Assembly: GCF_003355155.1 (NCBI RefSeq)
Contig: NZ_CP031320.1
Span: 854,369 to 918,368, forward strand
Reading direction: 5' to 3'
Source: Streptomyces armeniacus
GTDB taxonomy: Bacteria; Actinomycetota; Actinomycetes; Streptomycetales; Streptomycetaceae
DNA: 64,000 bases
Shown: one piece after another, positions 24,991-34,200 of the stretch
Layout: each line of letters starts with the position of its first letter
Position numbering within the stretch: position 1 is the first letter of the stretch
Notes under the pieces: model-generated
The model's input: the letters and a program-made list of their open reading frames with translations, nothing else
What the model was told of the DNA's origin: nothing
Databases searched by the model: none
Position numbers and translations under genes: made by a program

Positions 24991-26378
24991 GCGCGTACGA
25001 GGCCGCGGGCCAGGCCCAGTTCCGCCATGTCCTGCGGGCGCAGCCGCAGGGCGTCCGCCGTCGCGTCCGCCTCGTCGGGCGGGCGCTTCAGGATCGCCAC
25101 CGCGAGCTCCGGGGCGATGACGGAGAAGTAGCTGTCCGGAGTGACCCAGGTGTTGCCCGGCGCCGCCAGGGCGAGGGCGCCGCCGGAGCCGCCCTCGCCG
25201 ATGACGAGGGTCGTGACCGGCACCGGGGACTCGGCCACGGCGGCGAACACCTCGGCGATCGCGCCGCCCGCACCCGCCCGTTCGGCCGCCGCGTCGTTCG
25301 CCGCGCCCGGGGTGTCGACGAGGGTGAGCACCGGCGTGCCGAGCCGCCCGGCGAGGCGGATCAGCCGGGCCGCGGTGCGGTAGCCGGCGGGCCGGGTCGC
25401 GGTGCCGGTCTGGGCCGCGTACGCGACGGTGCGGCCCTCGTACAGGCCGAAGCCGCACAGCACGCCCGGGTCGGTGCCGCCGGCGCGGTCGCCGCTTACC
25501 TCGGCGCGTTCCCGCAGGTGCGCGTCCAGGTACGCGGCGGCGCGGGGCCGGTGCGGCGAGCGCGCACGGCGTACGGCCTCCCGCCCGGTCGGCGGCGCGT
25601 CGGTCCGGCCCAGCGCGTACGGCGGCGGGACCGCGGCCGGCGCGGGCGGCCCGGCCAGCAGCCGTACCCACAGGCGCAGTACGGGCCGCAGCTCGCCCGC
25701 GCGTACGACCGCGTCCACCGCGCCCGCCGCCCGCTGGCCCTCCGCCGTGTACGCGGCCGGGTCGGCGTCCGTGGGGCGTACGCGCGAGCCCGCGAAGCCG
25801 ATCTGCGCGCCCTCGACGGCGAGGATCACGTCGGCGCCCGCGCCGAGCGTGGCCCAGCCGCCGCCGGTCGCCGGGTCGCGCAGGACCGCGAGCTGGGCGA
25901 GCCCGGCGGCGCGGGTGAGCGCCGACTGGGCGGCCACACGCTGGAGTTGCCCGAGGGCGACCAGGCCCTCCTGCATGCGGCTGCCGCCCGTGGCGATCAG
26001 CGAGACGACGGGGAGGCGGTGCGCGCGTGCGTACGCGTGCGCCGCCTCGATCCGGCGGCCCGTACGCGCCCCGAGGGAGCCGCCGAGATAGCCGAACTCG
26101 AACGAGACGACGACCACCGTGCGGCCACCGACGGCAGCGGTGCCGCACACCACGGACTCGCGCTCGCCGGTGCGCTGTTCGGCGCGCGCACGGGCGGCGG
26201 CGTAGCCGGGCCAGGGGAGCGGGCCATCGCTGTCAGGGGGCTCCGGTGGCGGGTCCCCGTACGGCACGGTCTCGTACGGCAGGTCTCCGTACGCCACGGC
26301 CCCGTACGGCAGTTCCTCGAAGGTGCACTCGTCCGCGACCTGCCGTACGGCCTCCCGCGCGCTCCACGGTTCAGCCAT
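24960..26378 (-). CDS. Fused carboxyltransferase (acyl-CoA carboxylase/decarboxylase beta-alpha type) of the malonate locus
   Basis: Crotonase-fold carboxyltransferase of 472 aa containing both halves that are separate in AccD/AccA. The first has VVVVSFEFGYLGGSLGARTG, PVVSLIATGGSRMQEG and VILAVEGAQIGFAG; the second has TPVLTLVDTPGA, GEGGSGGALALAAPGN and SYFSVIAPELAVAIL. There is no biotin or biotin-carboxylase domain. Residues ~24-47 are a PYG-rich repeat (LPYGAVAYGDLPYETVPYG) encoded by 15-bp CGTACGG units. It overlaps matB by 8 bp, so it probably acts on malonyl-CoA, either as a decarboxylase or as a transcarboxylase subunit. I infer that role from context. Confidence 0.85.
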   Translation of the reverse strand: MAEPWSAREAVRQVADECTFEELPYGAVAYGDLPYETVPYGDPPPEPPDSDGPLPWPGYAAARARAEQRTGERESVVCGTAAVGGRTVVVVSFEFGYLGGSLGARTGRRIEAAHAYARAHRLPVVSLIATGGSRMQEGLVALGQLQRVAAQSALTRAAGLAQLAVLRDPATGGGWATLGAGADVILAVEGAQIGFAGSRVRPTDADPAAYTAEGQRAAGAVDAVVRAGELRPVLRLWVRLLAGPPAPAAVPPPYALGRTDAPPTGREAVRRARSPHRPRAAAYLDAHLRERAEVSGDRAGGTDPGVLCGFGLYEGRTVAYAAQTGTATRPAGYRTAARLIRLAGRLGTPVLTLVDTPGAANDAAAERAGAGGAIAEVFAAVAESPVPVTTLVIGEGGSGGALALAAPGNTWVTPDSYFSVIAPELAVAILKRPPDEADATADALRLRPQDMAELGLARGLVRAGPARTDRPA

Positions 26379-27849
26379 CGCGTCCCGTCTCCGGTGCGGC
26401 GAGCGCCCGCTTCATCACCTTGCCCATGTCGTTGCGCGGCAGCGCCGCCAGCAGGTGTACGGTCCGGGGCCGCTTGTGAGGGGCCAGCTGAGCGGACACG
26501 TGGCCGGCCAACTCGCCTGCGGCGGGCGGCTCCCCGGGGTCGGCGGGGACGATCCAGGCGACGACGCGTTCGCCCAGGTCCGTGTCGGGCTCGCCGGTGA
26601 CGGCGGCCTCGGCGACGGCGGGGTGTTCGAGGAGGACGTTCTCGATCTCGCCGGCGCCGATCTTGTAGCCGCCGCTCTTGATGAGGTCGGTGGCCTGCCG
26701 TCCCACGATCCGGAGGGCGCCGCCCGGGGCGCGTACGGCCATGTCGCCCGTACGGAACCAGCCGTCGGCGGTGAAGGCGGCGGCGGTCGCGTCGGGCCGG
26801 TTGAGGTAGCCGCTGAACAGGTGCGGTCCCCGTACCCGGATCTCGCCGACCTCCCCGGCGCCGGTCAGCTCCGCCTCCTCCTCGTCCACGAGCCGGAGTT
26901 CGACGCCCGCGAGCGGCACACCCACCGTGCCGGGACCGGTGTCGGTGTCGTCCGCGCGCACGCTGGTGTTCATCAGCGTCTCCGTCATGCCGTACCGCTC
27001 GACCACCCGGCGCCCCGTCGCCGCCAGGATGCGCTCGTGGTCGTGGACGGGCAGCGCGGCCGAGCCGGACACCAGCAGCCGCGCGCCCGCCAGCGCCCTG
27101 GCGAGCGCGGGGTCGGTGCCGACGGCCTCGGCGAGGCGGTGGTACATGGTCGGCACCGCGAACAGCATCGTCGCCCCCGACGACAGTTCCCGCGCGACGC
27201 CTTCGGCGGAGAACCGGCCCAAGTGCCGTACGGCGCCGCCCCGGCGCAGCGGCCCGAGCACGCCGAGGATCAGGCCGTGGACGTGGAACAGGGGGAGGGC
27301 GTGGGCGAGTACGTCGTCGGCGGTCCACTGCCACGCGTCCCGGAGCGCGTCGAGGTTCGCGGCGAGTGCCCGGCGGGGCAGGACGGCGCCCTTGGGCGGG
27401 CCGGTGGTGCCGGAGGTGTAGACGATCAGGGCGGGCGACTCCGGGGGCGGCTCGGGCGCCGGTACGGGGGCGGGCCCGGTGGCCGTGACGTCGACGTCCG
27501 TACGGGGGAGTGCGCCGAGCGCGTCCGGCAGCCGTTCACCGGGGGCGGCGAGGACGGCGGCGGGCGCGGCGTCGCCGAGGATGTGCGCCAGCTCCCGTTC
27601 GCCGGTCCTCGGGTTGAGCGGTACGACGGGGACCCCCGCGAGCAGCCCGGCGACCACGCCGACGGCGGTCTCCAGCGTCGGGGTCGCCCAGCAGGCGACG
27701 CGCCGCCCGGCGGGCAGCCGGGCGGCCAACGTGCCCGCGGCGGCGGCGAGTCGGCCGTAGGTCAGGGCGCGCTCCCCGAAGCGCAGGGCCGTACGGCCGG
27801 GGCGCGCGGCGAGCGCCGGGAACAGGGCGGGGGCGGTGGTCGGACTCAC
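26371..27849 (-). CDS. matB: Malonyl-CoA synthetase (MatB-like)
   Basis: Cytosolic ANL-superfamily ligase of 492 aa forming malonyl-CoA from malonate, ATP and CoA. ATP-binding motifs are IVYTSGTTGPPKGAV, YGMTETLMNTS, and GWFRTGDMA; the catalytic lysine lies in LPRNDMGKVMKR. The central region LPLFHVHGLILGVLGPLRRG and the compact length match MatB of Streptomyces and Rhizobium rather than long-chain ligases. GTG 27849 is its start. The gene lies between a MatC-type carrier and a carboxyltransferase, which supports malonate as the substrate, although methylmalonate may also be accepted. Confidence 0.92.
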   Translation of the reverse strand: MSPTTAPALFPALAARPGRTALRFGERALTYGRLAAAAGTLAARLPAGRRVACWATPTLETAVGVVAGLLAGVPVVPLNPRTGERELAHILGDAAPAAVLAAPGERLPDALGALPRTDVDVTATGPAPVPAPEPPPESPALIVYTSGTTGPPKGAVLPRRALAANLDALRDAWQWTADDVLAHALPLFHVHGLILGVLGPLRRGGAVRHLGRFSAEGVARELSSGATMLFAVPTMYHRLAEAVGTDPALARALAGARLLVSGSAALPVHDHERILAATGRRVVERYGMTETLMNTSVRADDTDTGPGTVGVPLAGVELRLVDEEEAELTGAGEVGEIRVRGPHLFSGYLNRPDATAAAFTADGWFRTGDMAVRAPGGALRIVGRQATDLIKSGGYKIGAGEIENVLLEHPAVAEAAVTGEPDTDLGERVVAWIVPADPGEPPAAGELAGHVSAQLAPHKRPRTVHLLAALPRNDMGKVMKRALAAPETGRDG

Positions 27850-27943
27850 GCGTCGTCACTCCTGGTCGACGGGGAAACGGCGGGAAGGGCGCGCACGCGG
27901 GCGCCGCGGGGGCCGGTCGTGGGCCACGGCCCGGGGACGGCCC

Positions 27944-27971
27944 GGGTAACGGCCTGGCGAGGCCGTTACCC
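27944..27971 (-). terminator. Perfect 12-bp hairpin overlapping the matC stop codon
   Basis: GGGTAACGGCCT (27944-27955) pairs perfectly with 27960-27971 around a 4-base loop. The matC TAA stop is inside the stem. It separates matC from matB on the same strand, so it probably reduces readthrough or stabilises the upstream mRNA. Confidence 0.75.
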
Positions 27972-29210
27972 CCACCCCGGTGCCACCAGTACGAGCCACA
28001 CCGCGGCCGGTACGGCGGCCACCACGATCCCGCCGTACACCATCAACTGCCGGAAGAAGCGGTCCCGGTCCACGTCCGTGGCCGCCGCGAGGACGAGCGC
28101 GCCGTTGGTGGAGAAGGGGCTCACGTCGACGACCGTCGCGGACACCGCCAGCGCCGCCACCATGCCCACCGCGCCGATCTCGCCCTGTGCGAGGAACGGA
28201 ACCGCCAGCGGGATCAGCGCGCCCATGATGCCGACGGAGGACGCGAACGCGGAGATCAGCGCGCCGATGTAGCAGAGCAGCACGGCCGCGAGCAGCGGCA
28301 CTCCGATGTCCCCGACCCGTTCGCCCGCCCACGCGATCGTGCCCATCTCCTCCAGCACGCCGACGTAGGTCAGCACACCGCAGATGAGCAGCACGGTGGG
28401 CCAGGCGATGGCGCCGACCGCCAGCCTGCTGTCCTCCGGCCAGCAGGCGCTGAGCAGGACGGCGAGGGTGATCGCGCACAGGCCGACGTCGAGGTCGAAG
28501 GCGAGCACGGCGACGACGAGGGCGACGAGCGCGACGAGGGTGGCCGTACGGGCGGGGGTGAGCCGTGCCGCGTCGCCGCTCTCCTCCGTGGCTGCCGTGT
28601 CCTGTCCGTGCAGCCGCAGCCCGCCGAGCAGCACGAAGAGGATCCCCGCGATCACCAGGTTGACGACGAGGGAGGCGAGGAAGAGGAACACCTCGTTGCC
28701 GGGCAGCTGTTCGCGCTCCACGATGCCGTTGACGATCGAGCCGTAGATGCTGATCGGTGAGAACCCGCCGCCCTGCGCGCCGTGCACCACCATCCCGCCC
28801 ATGAGCAGCGGGCTGATCCCGTGCTGTGCCGCGAAGCTCAGCGCGATCGGCGCGACGATCGCGACGGCTGCCGGGCTCACCGCCCCGATGGCCGTGAGCG
28901 CACAGGTGATCACGAACATCACCCAGGGGATGAGCGCGATCCGGCCACGTACGAGCCGTATCGCCGCGTGCACCAGCCAGTCGGTGGTGCCGTTGGCGCG
29001 GGCGATGGCGAACAGGTACGTCACGCCGACCAGGACCACGAACAGGTCGCCGGGGAAGCCGGCGAAGATGCCGTCCGCGTCCATGTCGGCGACGAGTTCG
29101 CCGACGCCGAAGGCGGCGGCGAAGGCCAGGGCTCCCATGTTGATGGAGCGCGTGGTGGCGATCAGGAAGACCACCACGAGCACGAGGATCGAGATGAGTT
29201 CTGCGGACAC
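27966..29210 (-). CDS. matC: Malonate/dicarboxylate carrier, MatC type
   Basis: Integral membrane transporter of 414 aa with about 11-12 hydrophobic segments. I start it at GTG 29210, after GGGAGCCCGCC; further in-frame upstream codons are Arg-rich and non-membrane. The N-terminal ~150 residues match the MatC_N dicarboxylate carrier domain (FAAAFGVGELVADMDADGI, GFPGDLFVVLVGVTYLFAIA, then NGTTDWLV), and SPAAVAIVAPIAL and VDVSPFSTNGALV are ion-transporter-superfamily loops. It is the first gene of the malonate operon and is divergent from a FadR-type regulator. Substrate is malonate by context. Confidence 0.9.
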   Translation of the reverse strand: MSAELISILVLVVVFLIATTRSINMGALAFAAAFGVGELVADMDADGIFAGFPGDLFVVLVGVTYLFAIARANGTTDWLVHAAIRLVRGRIALIPWVMFVITCALTAIGAVSPAAVAIVAPIALSFAAQHGISPLLMGGMVVHGAQGGGFSPISIYGSIVNGIVEREQLPGNEVFLFLASLVVNLVIAGILFVLLGGLRLHGQDTAATEESGDAARLTPARTATLVALVALVVAVLAFDLDVGLCAITLAVLLSACWPEDSRLAVGAIAWPTVLLICGVLTYVGVLEEMGTIAWAGERVGDIGVPLLAAVLLCYIGALISAFASSVGIMGALIPLAVPFLAQGEIGAVGMVAALAVSATVVDVSPFSTNGALVLAAATDVDRDRFFRQLMVYGGIVVAAVPAAVWLVLVAPGWG

Positions 29211-29278
29211 GGCGGGCTCCCGTCCCTGGGACCGGTCGAGCGGAAGGCGGCTGAGCGCTGAGCGGCGGCGAGTTGAGT

Positions 29279-29380
29279 GGCCGAGTGGCTCAGCCACTGA
29301 TGCGATCCAGCGCCCAACAGACTCAGGGGTGGGATTCCGGCCGTCAAGGGAACTGACAAAATTGTCTCAGCCACTCGGCC
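29279..29380. promoter_or_regulatory. Palindrome-rich divergent control region of the malonate locus
   Basis: GGCCGAGTGGCT (29279-29290) recurs inverted as AGCCACTCGGCC (29369-29380). Within the first copy, AGTGGCTCAGCCACT (29284-29298) is itself a perfect 7+1+7 palindrome. Between the copies, GACAAAATTGTC (29355-29366) has 5-bp arms around AA, in the only AT-rich patch. One or more of these is probably the binding site of the adjacent GntR/FadR regulator and gives looping-style control of matC and the regulator gene. Confidence 0.65.
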
Positions 29381-29462
29381 AATCCGGTTGCTACCCTACG
29401 GACCCCGGAGGGCCCCGCCGGGGCCGCGGGGACACCGGGTCACGAGGCCATGGGGGTTGAGG

Positions 29463-30257
29463 ATGAGCGACGCACTGCGGCCGATGGGCCGTACGAGACT
29501 GCACGAGCAGGTGATCGACCGCCTGCGCGCGTACGTCGCCGAAGGCGGTCTGCACGCGGGCGACCGGCTGCCCGCCGAACGCGAACTCGCCCAGCGCCTG
29601 GGCGTGTCCAGGGCCTCGGTCAAGCAGGCCGTCGTCGTCCTCGAGGTGCAGGGGCTGGTGGAGGCACGGCACGGGGGCGGCACGTATCTCCTCAAGAACA
29701 GCCTCGACGTCGAACCCGTGGAGCAGCTTGCGGAACGCCGCCGTCGTCTGCCCGACGTCCTCGATGCCCGTGAGGCCCTGGAGACGAAGCTCGCCGAACT
29801 CGCCGCCGCGCGGCGCACGGACGACGATCTCGCCGCCCTCCGCGCGGCCCTCGCCCACATGGAGCGGGAGATCGCGGACGGCGGCCACGGCCCGGAGGGC
29901 GACCGCCGGTTCCACGCCGCGGTGACCGCGGCCGCGCACAGCGCGCTGCTCGCGGAGTTCATGCGCTCCATCGCCGAGCAGATCGCGGAGAGCCGCCACG
30001 AGTCGCTGCGCCAGCCGGGCCGCCCGGCCCGCTCGCTGGCCCAGCACCGCGCGATCCTGGACGCGATCGAGGCCGGCCGCCCCAAGGCGGCGGCCGCGGC
30101 GATGCGCAGGCACGTACACACGGTGGCGAAGGTGCGCCTGCTGGACTGGACCCCGGACGGGGAGGGTGACGGGGGACGACGTGGACGTGGACGTGGACGC
30201 GTAGAGGCGCGCGGGCGTCAGCCGCGGTCCACCCGTCCGTCGGATTCAGCAGATTGA
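29463..30257 (+). CDS. GntR-family (FadR subfamily) regulator, probable malonate regulator
   Basis: Regulator of 264 aa from ATG 29463. The N-terminal winged helix is RLHEQVIDRLRAYVAEGGLH, GDRLPAERELAQRLGVSRASVKQAVVVLEVQGLVEARHGGGTYL. A FadR-type FCD helical domain follows, with metal-ligand-like residues DRRFHAAVTAAAHS and QHRAILDAIEAGR (the usual Asp/His pattern). The last 40 residues are a low-complexity Gly/Arg tail rich in GRGRGR. It is divergent from matC and separated from it by the palindromic region, so it is probably the MatR-equivalent repressor responding to malonate or malonyl-CoA. Confidence 0.88.
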   Translation: MSDALRPMGRTRLHEQVIDRLRAYVAEGGLHAGDRLPAERELAQRLGVSRASVKQAVVVLEVQGLVEARHGGGTYLLKNSLDVEPVEQLAERRRRLPDVLDAREALETKLAELAAARRTDDDLAALRAALAHMEREIADGGHGPEGDRRFHAAVTAAAHSALLAEFMRSIAEQIAESRHESLRQPGRPARSLAQHRAILDAIEAGRPKAAAAAMRRHVHTVAKVRLLDWTPDGEGDGGRRGRGRGRVEARGRQPRSTRPSDSAD

Positions 30258-30396
30258 GTGAGGCCTCAACTGCCCGCCGCAGAAAGGCCGGAAACGGGAG
30301 GTGCAGAACCTCGCGTCACCGGTGGGATGTGGTACGACCGGCTTGGTAGGGAGAGTCGGCCCGATACTCAGTCTCCGCGACGGACGAGGAGTGGGA

Positions 30397-30807
30397 ATGC
30401 CCGCAGAGCCCAAGACGACCCGGGAAGTGTGCGACGCCTATCTGGCCAGGCTCGCCGAACGGGACCTGAACGGCGCCGTCGACCTGTTCTCCGACACCGT
30501 GGACTGGGACGCCCCGGGATCGCCGGACGTGCCGTGGTCGGGCCGCAGGTCCTCGCGTGAAGGGGTCAGGGACTTCTTCACCACGCTCCACGAGCACCTG
30601 CAGCCGGAGGAGTTCACCGTCACCCACATGGTCGTGGACGGCGAACAGGCCGTGATCATCGGACGTCTGCGGGACACCGTGAAGGCCACCGGCGGGACGC
30701 TGGTCACGCCGTTCGCCGCCCATGTCACCGTCGAGGACGGGCAGTTCACGCGCTACCACCTCTTCGAGGACACCTACGCCCTGGACCGGGCCGTGGCCGG
30801 TGCCTGA
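30397..30807 (+). CDS. SnoaL/NTF2-like protein, first of two
   Basis: Soluble 136-aa protein with the SnoaL/ketosteroid-isomerase fold: VCDAYLARLAERDLNGAVDLFSDTVDWDAPG, then VRDFFTTLHEHLQPEEFTVTHMVVDGEQAVIIG and TRYHLFEDTYAL. ATG 30397 follows GAGGAGTGGGA. The domain either catalyses isomerisation, cyclisation or hydrolysis, or simply binds a small ligand. Neither can be told from sequence. A second fold-sharing gene follows after 88 bp, so the pair is probably co-transcribed. Confidence 0.85.
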   Translation: MPAEPKTTREVCDAYLARLAERDLNGAVDLFSDTVDWDAPGSPDVPWSGRRSSREGVRDFFTTLHEHLQPEEFTVTHMVVDGEQAVIIGRLRDTVKATGGTLVTPFAAHVTVEDGQFTRYHLFEDTYALDRAVAGA

Positions 30808-30895
30808 CCCGAACCGGACAGGAGCCGGGCGGACGGGCTCCATCGGGCGAGCGCTTCAGCAGACGACCGGGCTTCAGCGGAGGAAGGCGGGAGAG

Positions 30896-31210
30896 ATGAC
30901 CGTGACGCCGTCCCATCCGGCGGTACGCGCCTTTGTCGAGGCGGTCAACGCGGGGGACCGCAAGGCACTCTGGGACGTCCTGGCCGAGGACGCCACCATG
31001 ACGGACGTCGGGACCGAACGGGTCCTCCGGGACTGGGTGGAGCTGGAGATCTTCTCCTCCCACGCCCGTATGGAGGTCGATTCCCAGTCACCCGACGGCC
31101 TGTCCGTGACCGCCCGCTACCACAACGACAACTGGGGCGACATCGACACCGCGTGGACCTTCACGGTCACCGACGGGAAGATCCGCCGCTTCGAGACCGG
31201 GCCCGGTTGA
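30896..31210 (+). CDS. SnoaL/NTF2-like protein, second of two
   Basis: Short NTF2-fold protein of 104 aa: HPAVRAFVEAVNAGDRKALWDVLAEDATMTDVG, then VTARYHNDNWGDIDTAWTFTVTDGKIRRFETG. ATG 30896 follows GGCGGGAGAG. It is shorter than its neighbour and different in sequence, so the two are not a recent duplication. Function unknown; it may be a ligand-binding or isomerase-like subunit. It precedes the AfsR-family regulator. Confidence 0.82.
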   Translation: MTVTPSHPAVRAFVEAVNAGDRKALWDVLAEDATMTDVGTERVLRDWVELEIFSSHARMEVDSQSPDGLSVTARYHNDNWGDIDTAWTFTVTDGKIRRFETGPG

Positions 31211-31297
31211 GGGGGTGCGGCGGTGCGGACGAGCGGGCCGGCGGCCGGCGAGTCCGTATGCTGAGGTCGAGATGACTCCTGCTGACGGGGCCTGGCA

Positions 31298-34200
31298 GTG
31301 GTGAGGGACCGATCCGGTGAGGCGGCCGGACCGGGAGACGCGGCCCGCCCGCGGGAGATTCCGCGGCAGCACGCGGGGGCGGGGGCGGGGGAGTACGGCG
31401 CGGACCAGGAGCCGTTGCCGACGATCCGGCTGCTCGGCCCCGTGGGCGTGCGCATAGAGGGCCGCCGCGTCAGCCTGGGCCCGCAGCAGCAGGCGCTGCT
31501 GGCGGCGCTGGCGCTCGCCCGGGGCCGGCCGGTCAGCACCTCGCGGCTGGCCGACCTGATGTGGGAGGGCGCCACCCCGGACGGCGTCATCACCACGCTG
31601 CGCACCCACGTCCTGCACCTGCGCCGCGTCCTGGAGCCCGGACGGCGGGCCAGGTCCGGTTTCAAGGTGCTGGTCAGCTCCGGCGGCCGGTCCAACACCA
31701 GCTACACGCTGCGCGTCGCCGACGAACAGGTCGACGCCCTCCGCTTCGTCCGGCTCACCGAGGAGGCGCGCCGGGCCACCGCCGACGCCGACCCGGCCGC
31801 CGCCCTCGCCCTGCTGGACGAGGCGCTCGGGCTGTGGGCCGGGCCCGCCCTGGAGGGGGTCAGCGGGCGGAGCTTCGCCCTCGCCGAGGCCAGCCGCCTG
31901 GAGGAGCTGCGGCTGGTGACCCGGGAGGACCGGGTCGACGCGCTGATCGGACTGGGCCGCTACGAGGAGGTCGTCGCCGAACTCTCCACGCTCGTACGGG
32001 ACTTCCCGCTGCGCGAGCGGCTGCGCTCCCAGCTCATCCTGGCGCTGTACCGCTCGGGCCGGCAGGCGGACGCCCTCGCGGAGTACCGCGACATCCACCA
32101 GCACCTGCGCGACAACCTGGGGCTCGAGCCCGGCCGCCCGCTCCAGCGGCTGCACCAGCAGGTGCTGAACGCCGATCCCGTGCTCGACCCCGAGCAGCCG
32201 CGCACGGCCCCGTCCGGCGCGGGGGCCGGGGCCGTGCACCGGCCGGTGCCGCGGCAGCTGCCGCCCGACGTCGCCAGCTTCACCGGGCGCGGCGCGTATC
32301 TGCGGGAGATGGACGCCCTGCTGCCTCGCGACGCGCACGCGGACGGCCCGGGGCCCGGGTCCGCGCCCGGAGCCGGGCAGACGCTCGTCATCTCCTCGCT
32401 CTCCGGCATGGCCGGCGTCGGCAAGACCACCCTCGCCGTGCACTGGGCGCACCGGGTGGCCGACAGGTTCCCCGACGGCCAGCTGCACGTGAACCTGCGC
32501 GGCCACGCGCCCGAGCCCCCGATGCAGGCCGACGAGGCCCTGGGCCAGCTGCTGCGGGCCCTCGGCGTGGCGGCGGAGCATCTGCCGGAGAGCACCGACG
32601 AGAAGGCCGCCCTCTACCGCTCCCTGCTCGCCGACAAGCGCGTGCTGGTGCTGCTGGACGACGCCGCCGGGCTGGAACACGTACGCCCGCTGCTGCCCGG
32701 CTCCCCGACCTGCTTCGTCGTCGTCACCAGCCGGAACGACCTGCGCGGCCTGACCGCGTTCCACGACGCGCGCCGCGTCAGCCTGGCCCTGTTCAGCGAG
32801 GAGGAGGCGCTGGCGCTGCTGTCCCGCGTCATCGGCACCGACCGCGTACGAGAGGAGGCCGACGCCGCGTCCGAGGTGGTACGGCTGTGCGGCTGCCTGC
32901 CGCTGGCCGTACGGATCATCGCCGCCCACCTCATGGGCGACCGCCGCCGGCCGCTCGCCGAGGTCGTACGGGACCTGCGCGAGGGCGACCGGCTCGGCGA
33001 ACTGGCCCTGGAAGCGGAGCCGCGGACGGCCGTACGCACAGTCCTCGACCTCTCGTACCAGACGCTGCCCGAGGACGAACGGCGCCTGCTGCGGCTGCTG
33101 AGCCTCACCCCCGGACCCGACGTGCCGGCACGGGCCGCCGCCGCGCTGGCCGAGCTGCCGGAGGCCGACACCGTACGGCTGCTGGACCGGCTGGTGTCCC
33201 GCAGCCTGCTGGAGATGCACCGGACCGAACGTTTCCATCTGCACGAGCTCGTACGGCTGTTCGCGCGCGAACGGGCCGGGGAGGAGGACGCCGCGGAGGC
33301 GCGGGAGGAGGCCGTACGGCGCCTGTTCACGTGGTACTCCGCGACCACCGAGAGCGCCGCCGCGGCCCTCTACGGCACCTTCTACTACTGGTACGCCGAG
33401 AAGCCCCCCGAGCCCGGAGCGTCCCCCACCGCCCCGCTCGCCTTCGACAGCGCCGCCGCCGCGCTGGCCTGGCTGGACGCCGAACGGCCCGTGCTGCTGG
33501 CCTGCGTCGGGCACGCCGCCGAGCACGGCCCGTACCCCTTCGCGTGGCAGATCGCGCTGACGCTGCACGGCCATCTGATGGCGCACGGCCAGCGCGCCGA
33601 CTGGCTGCGCGCCGCACACGCCGGGCTGCGCGCCGCCGAGGCGGACGAGGACGACTACGGGCAGGCGGTGATGTGCTGGAGCCTCGGCTACGTCCTGTGG
33701 GAACTCGGCCGCCACGACGAGGCGTTGAGGCACAGCAACCGCGCCGACTCCCTCTACGAGCGGCTGGACCTCGGCGTGGAGCGGGCCGGCGCGCTGCTCG
33801 GCCTCGCCGCCTCCCACCGGGAGCAGGGCGACCTCGACGCGGCGGCCCGGCACGCCCGCCGTTCGCTGCGGCTCTACGAGGAAGGGGCGCAGCCGGCCGG
33901 TTCGGCGTGGGCGCTGTTCTTCCTCGGCTCGGTCCTGTTCGACCAGGGCCGGCTGACCGCCGCGCGCGAGGAGTTCCGCCGGGCGGGGGAGGCCGGGCGG
34001 CGCTCCCAGGACGAGCACTCCGCGCTGCTCGCGCTGTGGGGGCTCGGCGCCACGCACCACGCGCTCGGCGAGTTCGGCGAGGCCCTGCGCTGCCTCACCG
34101 AGGTGCTGGCCGCGGACGACCGGCTGCTGACCACGTACGCCGCCGAGGGCGCCCTCAACTCGCTGGCACTGGTGTACCGCGACAGCGGCGACCCGCGGCT

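Noticed and set aside
24960..26378. Ordinary acetyl-CoA carboxylase for fatty-acid synthesis
   Set aside because: The gene overlaps matB in a malonate operon and lacks biotin carboxylase/carrier partners nearby; primary ACC genes are normally elsewhere.
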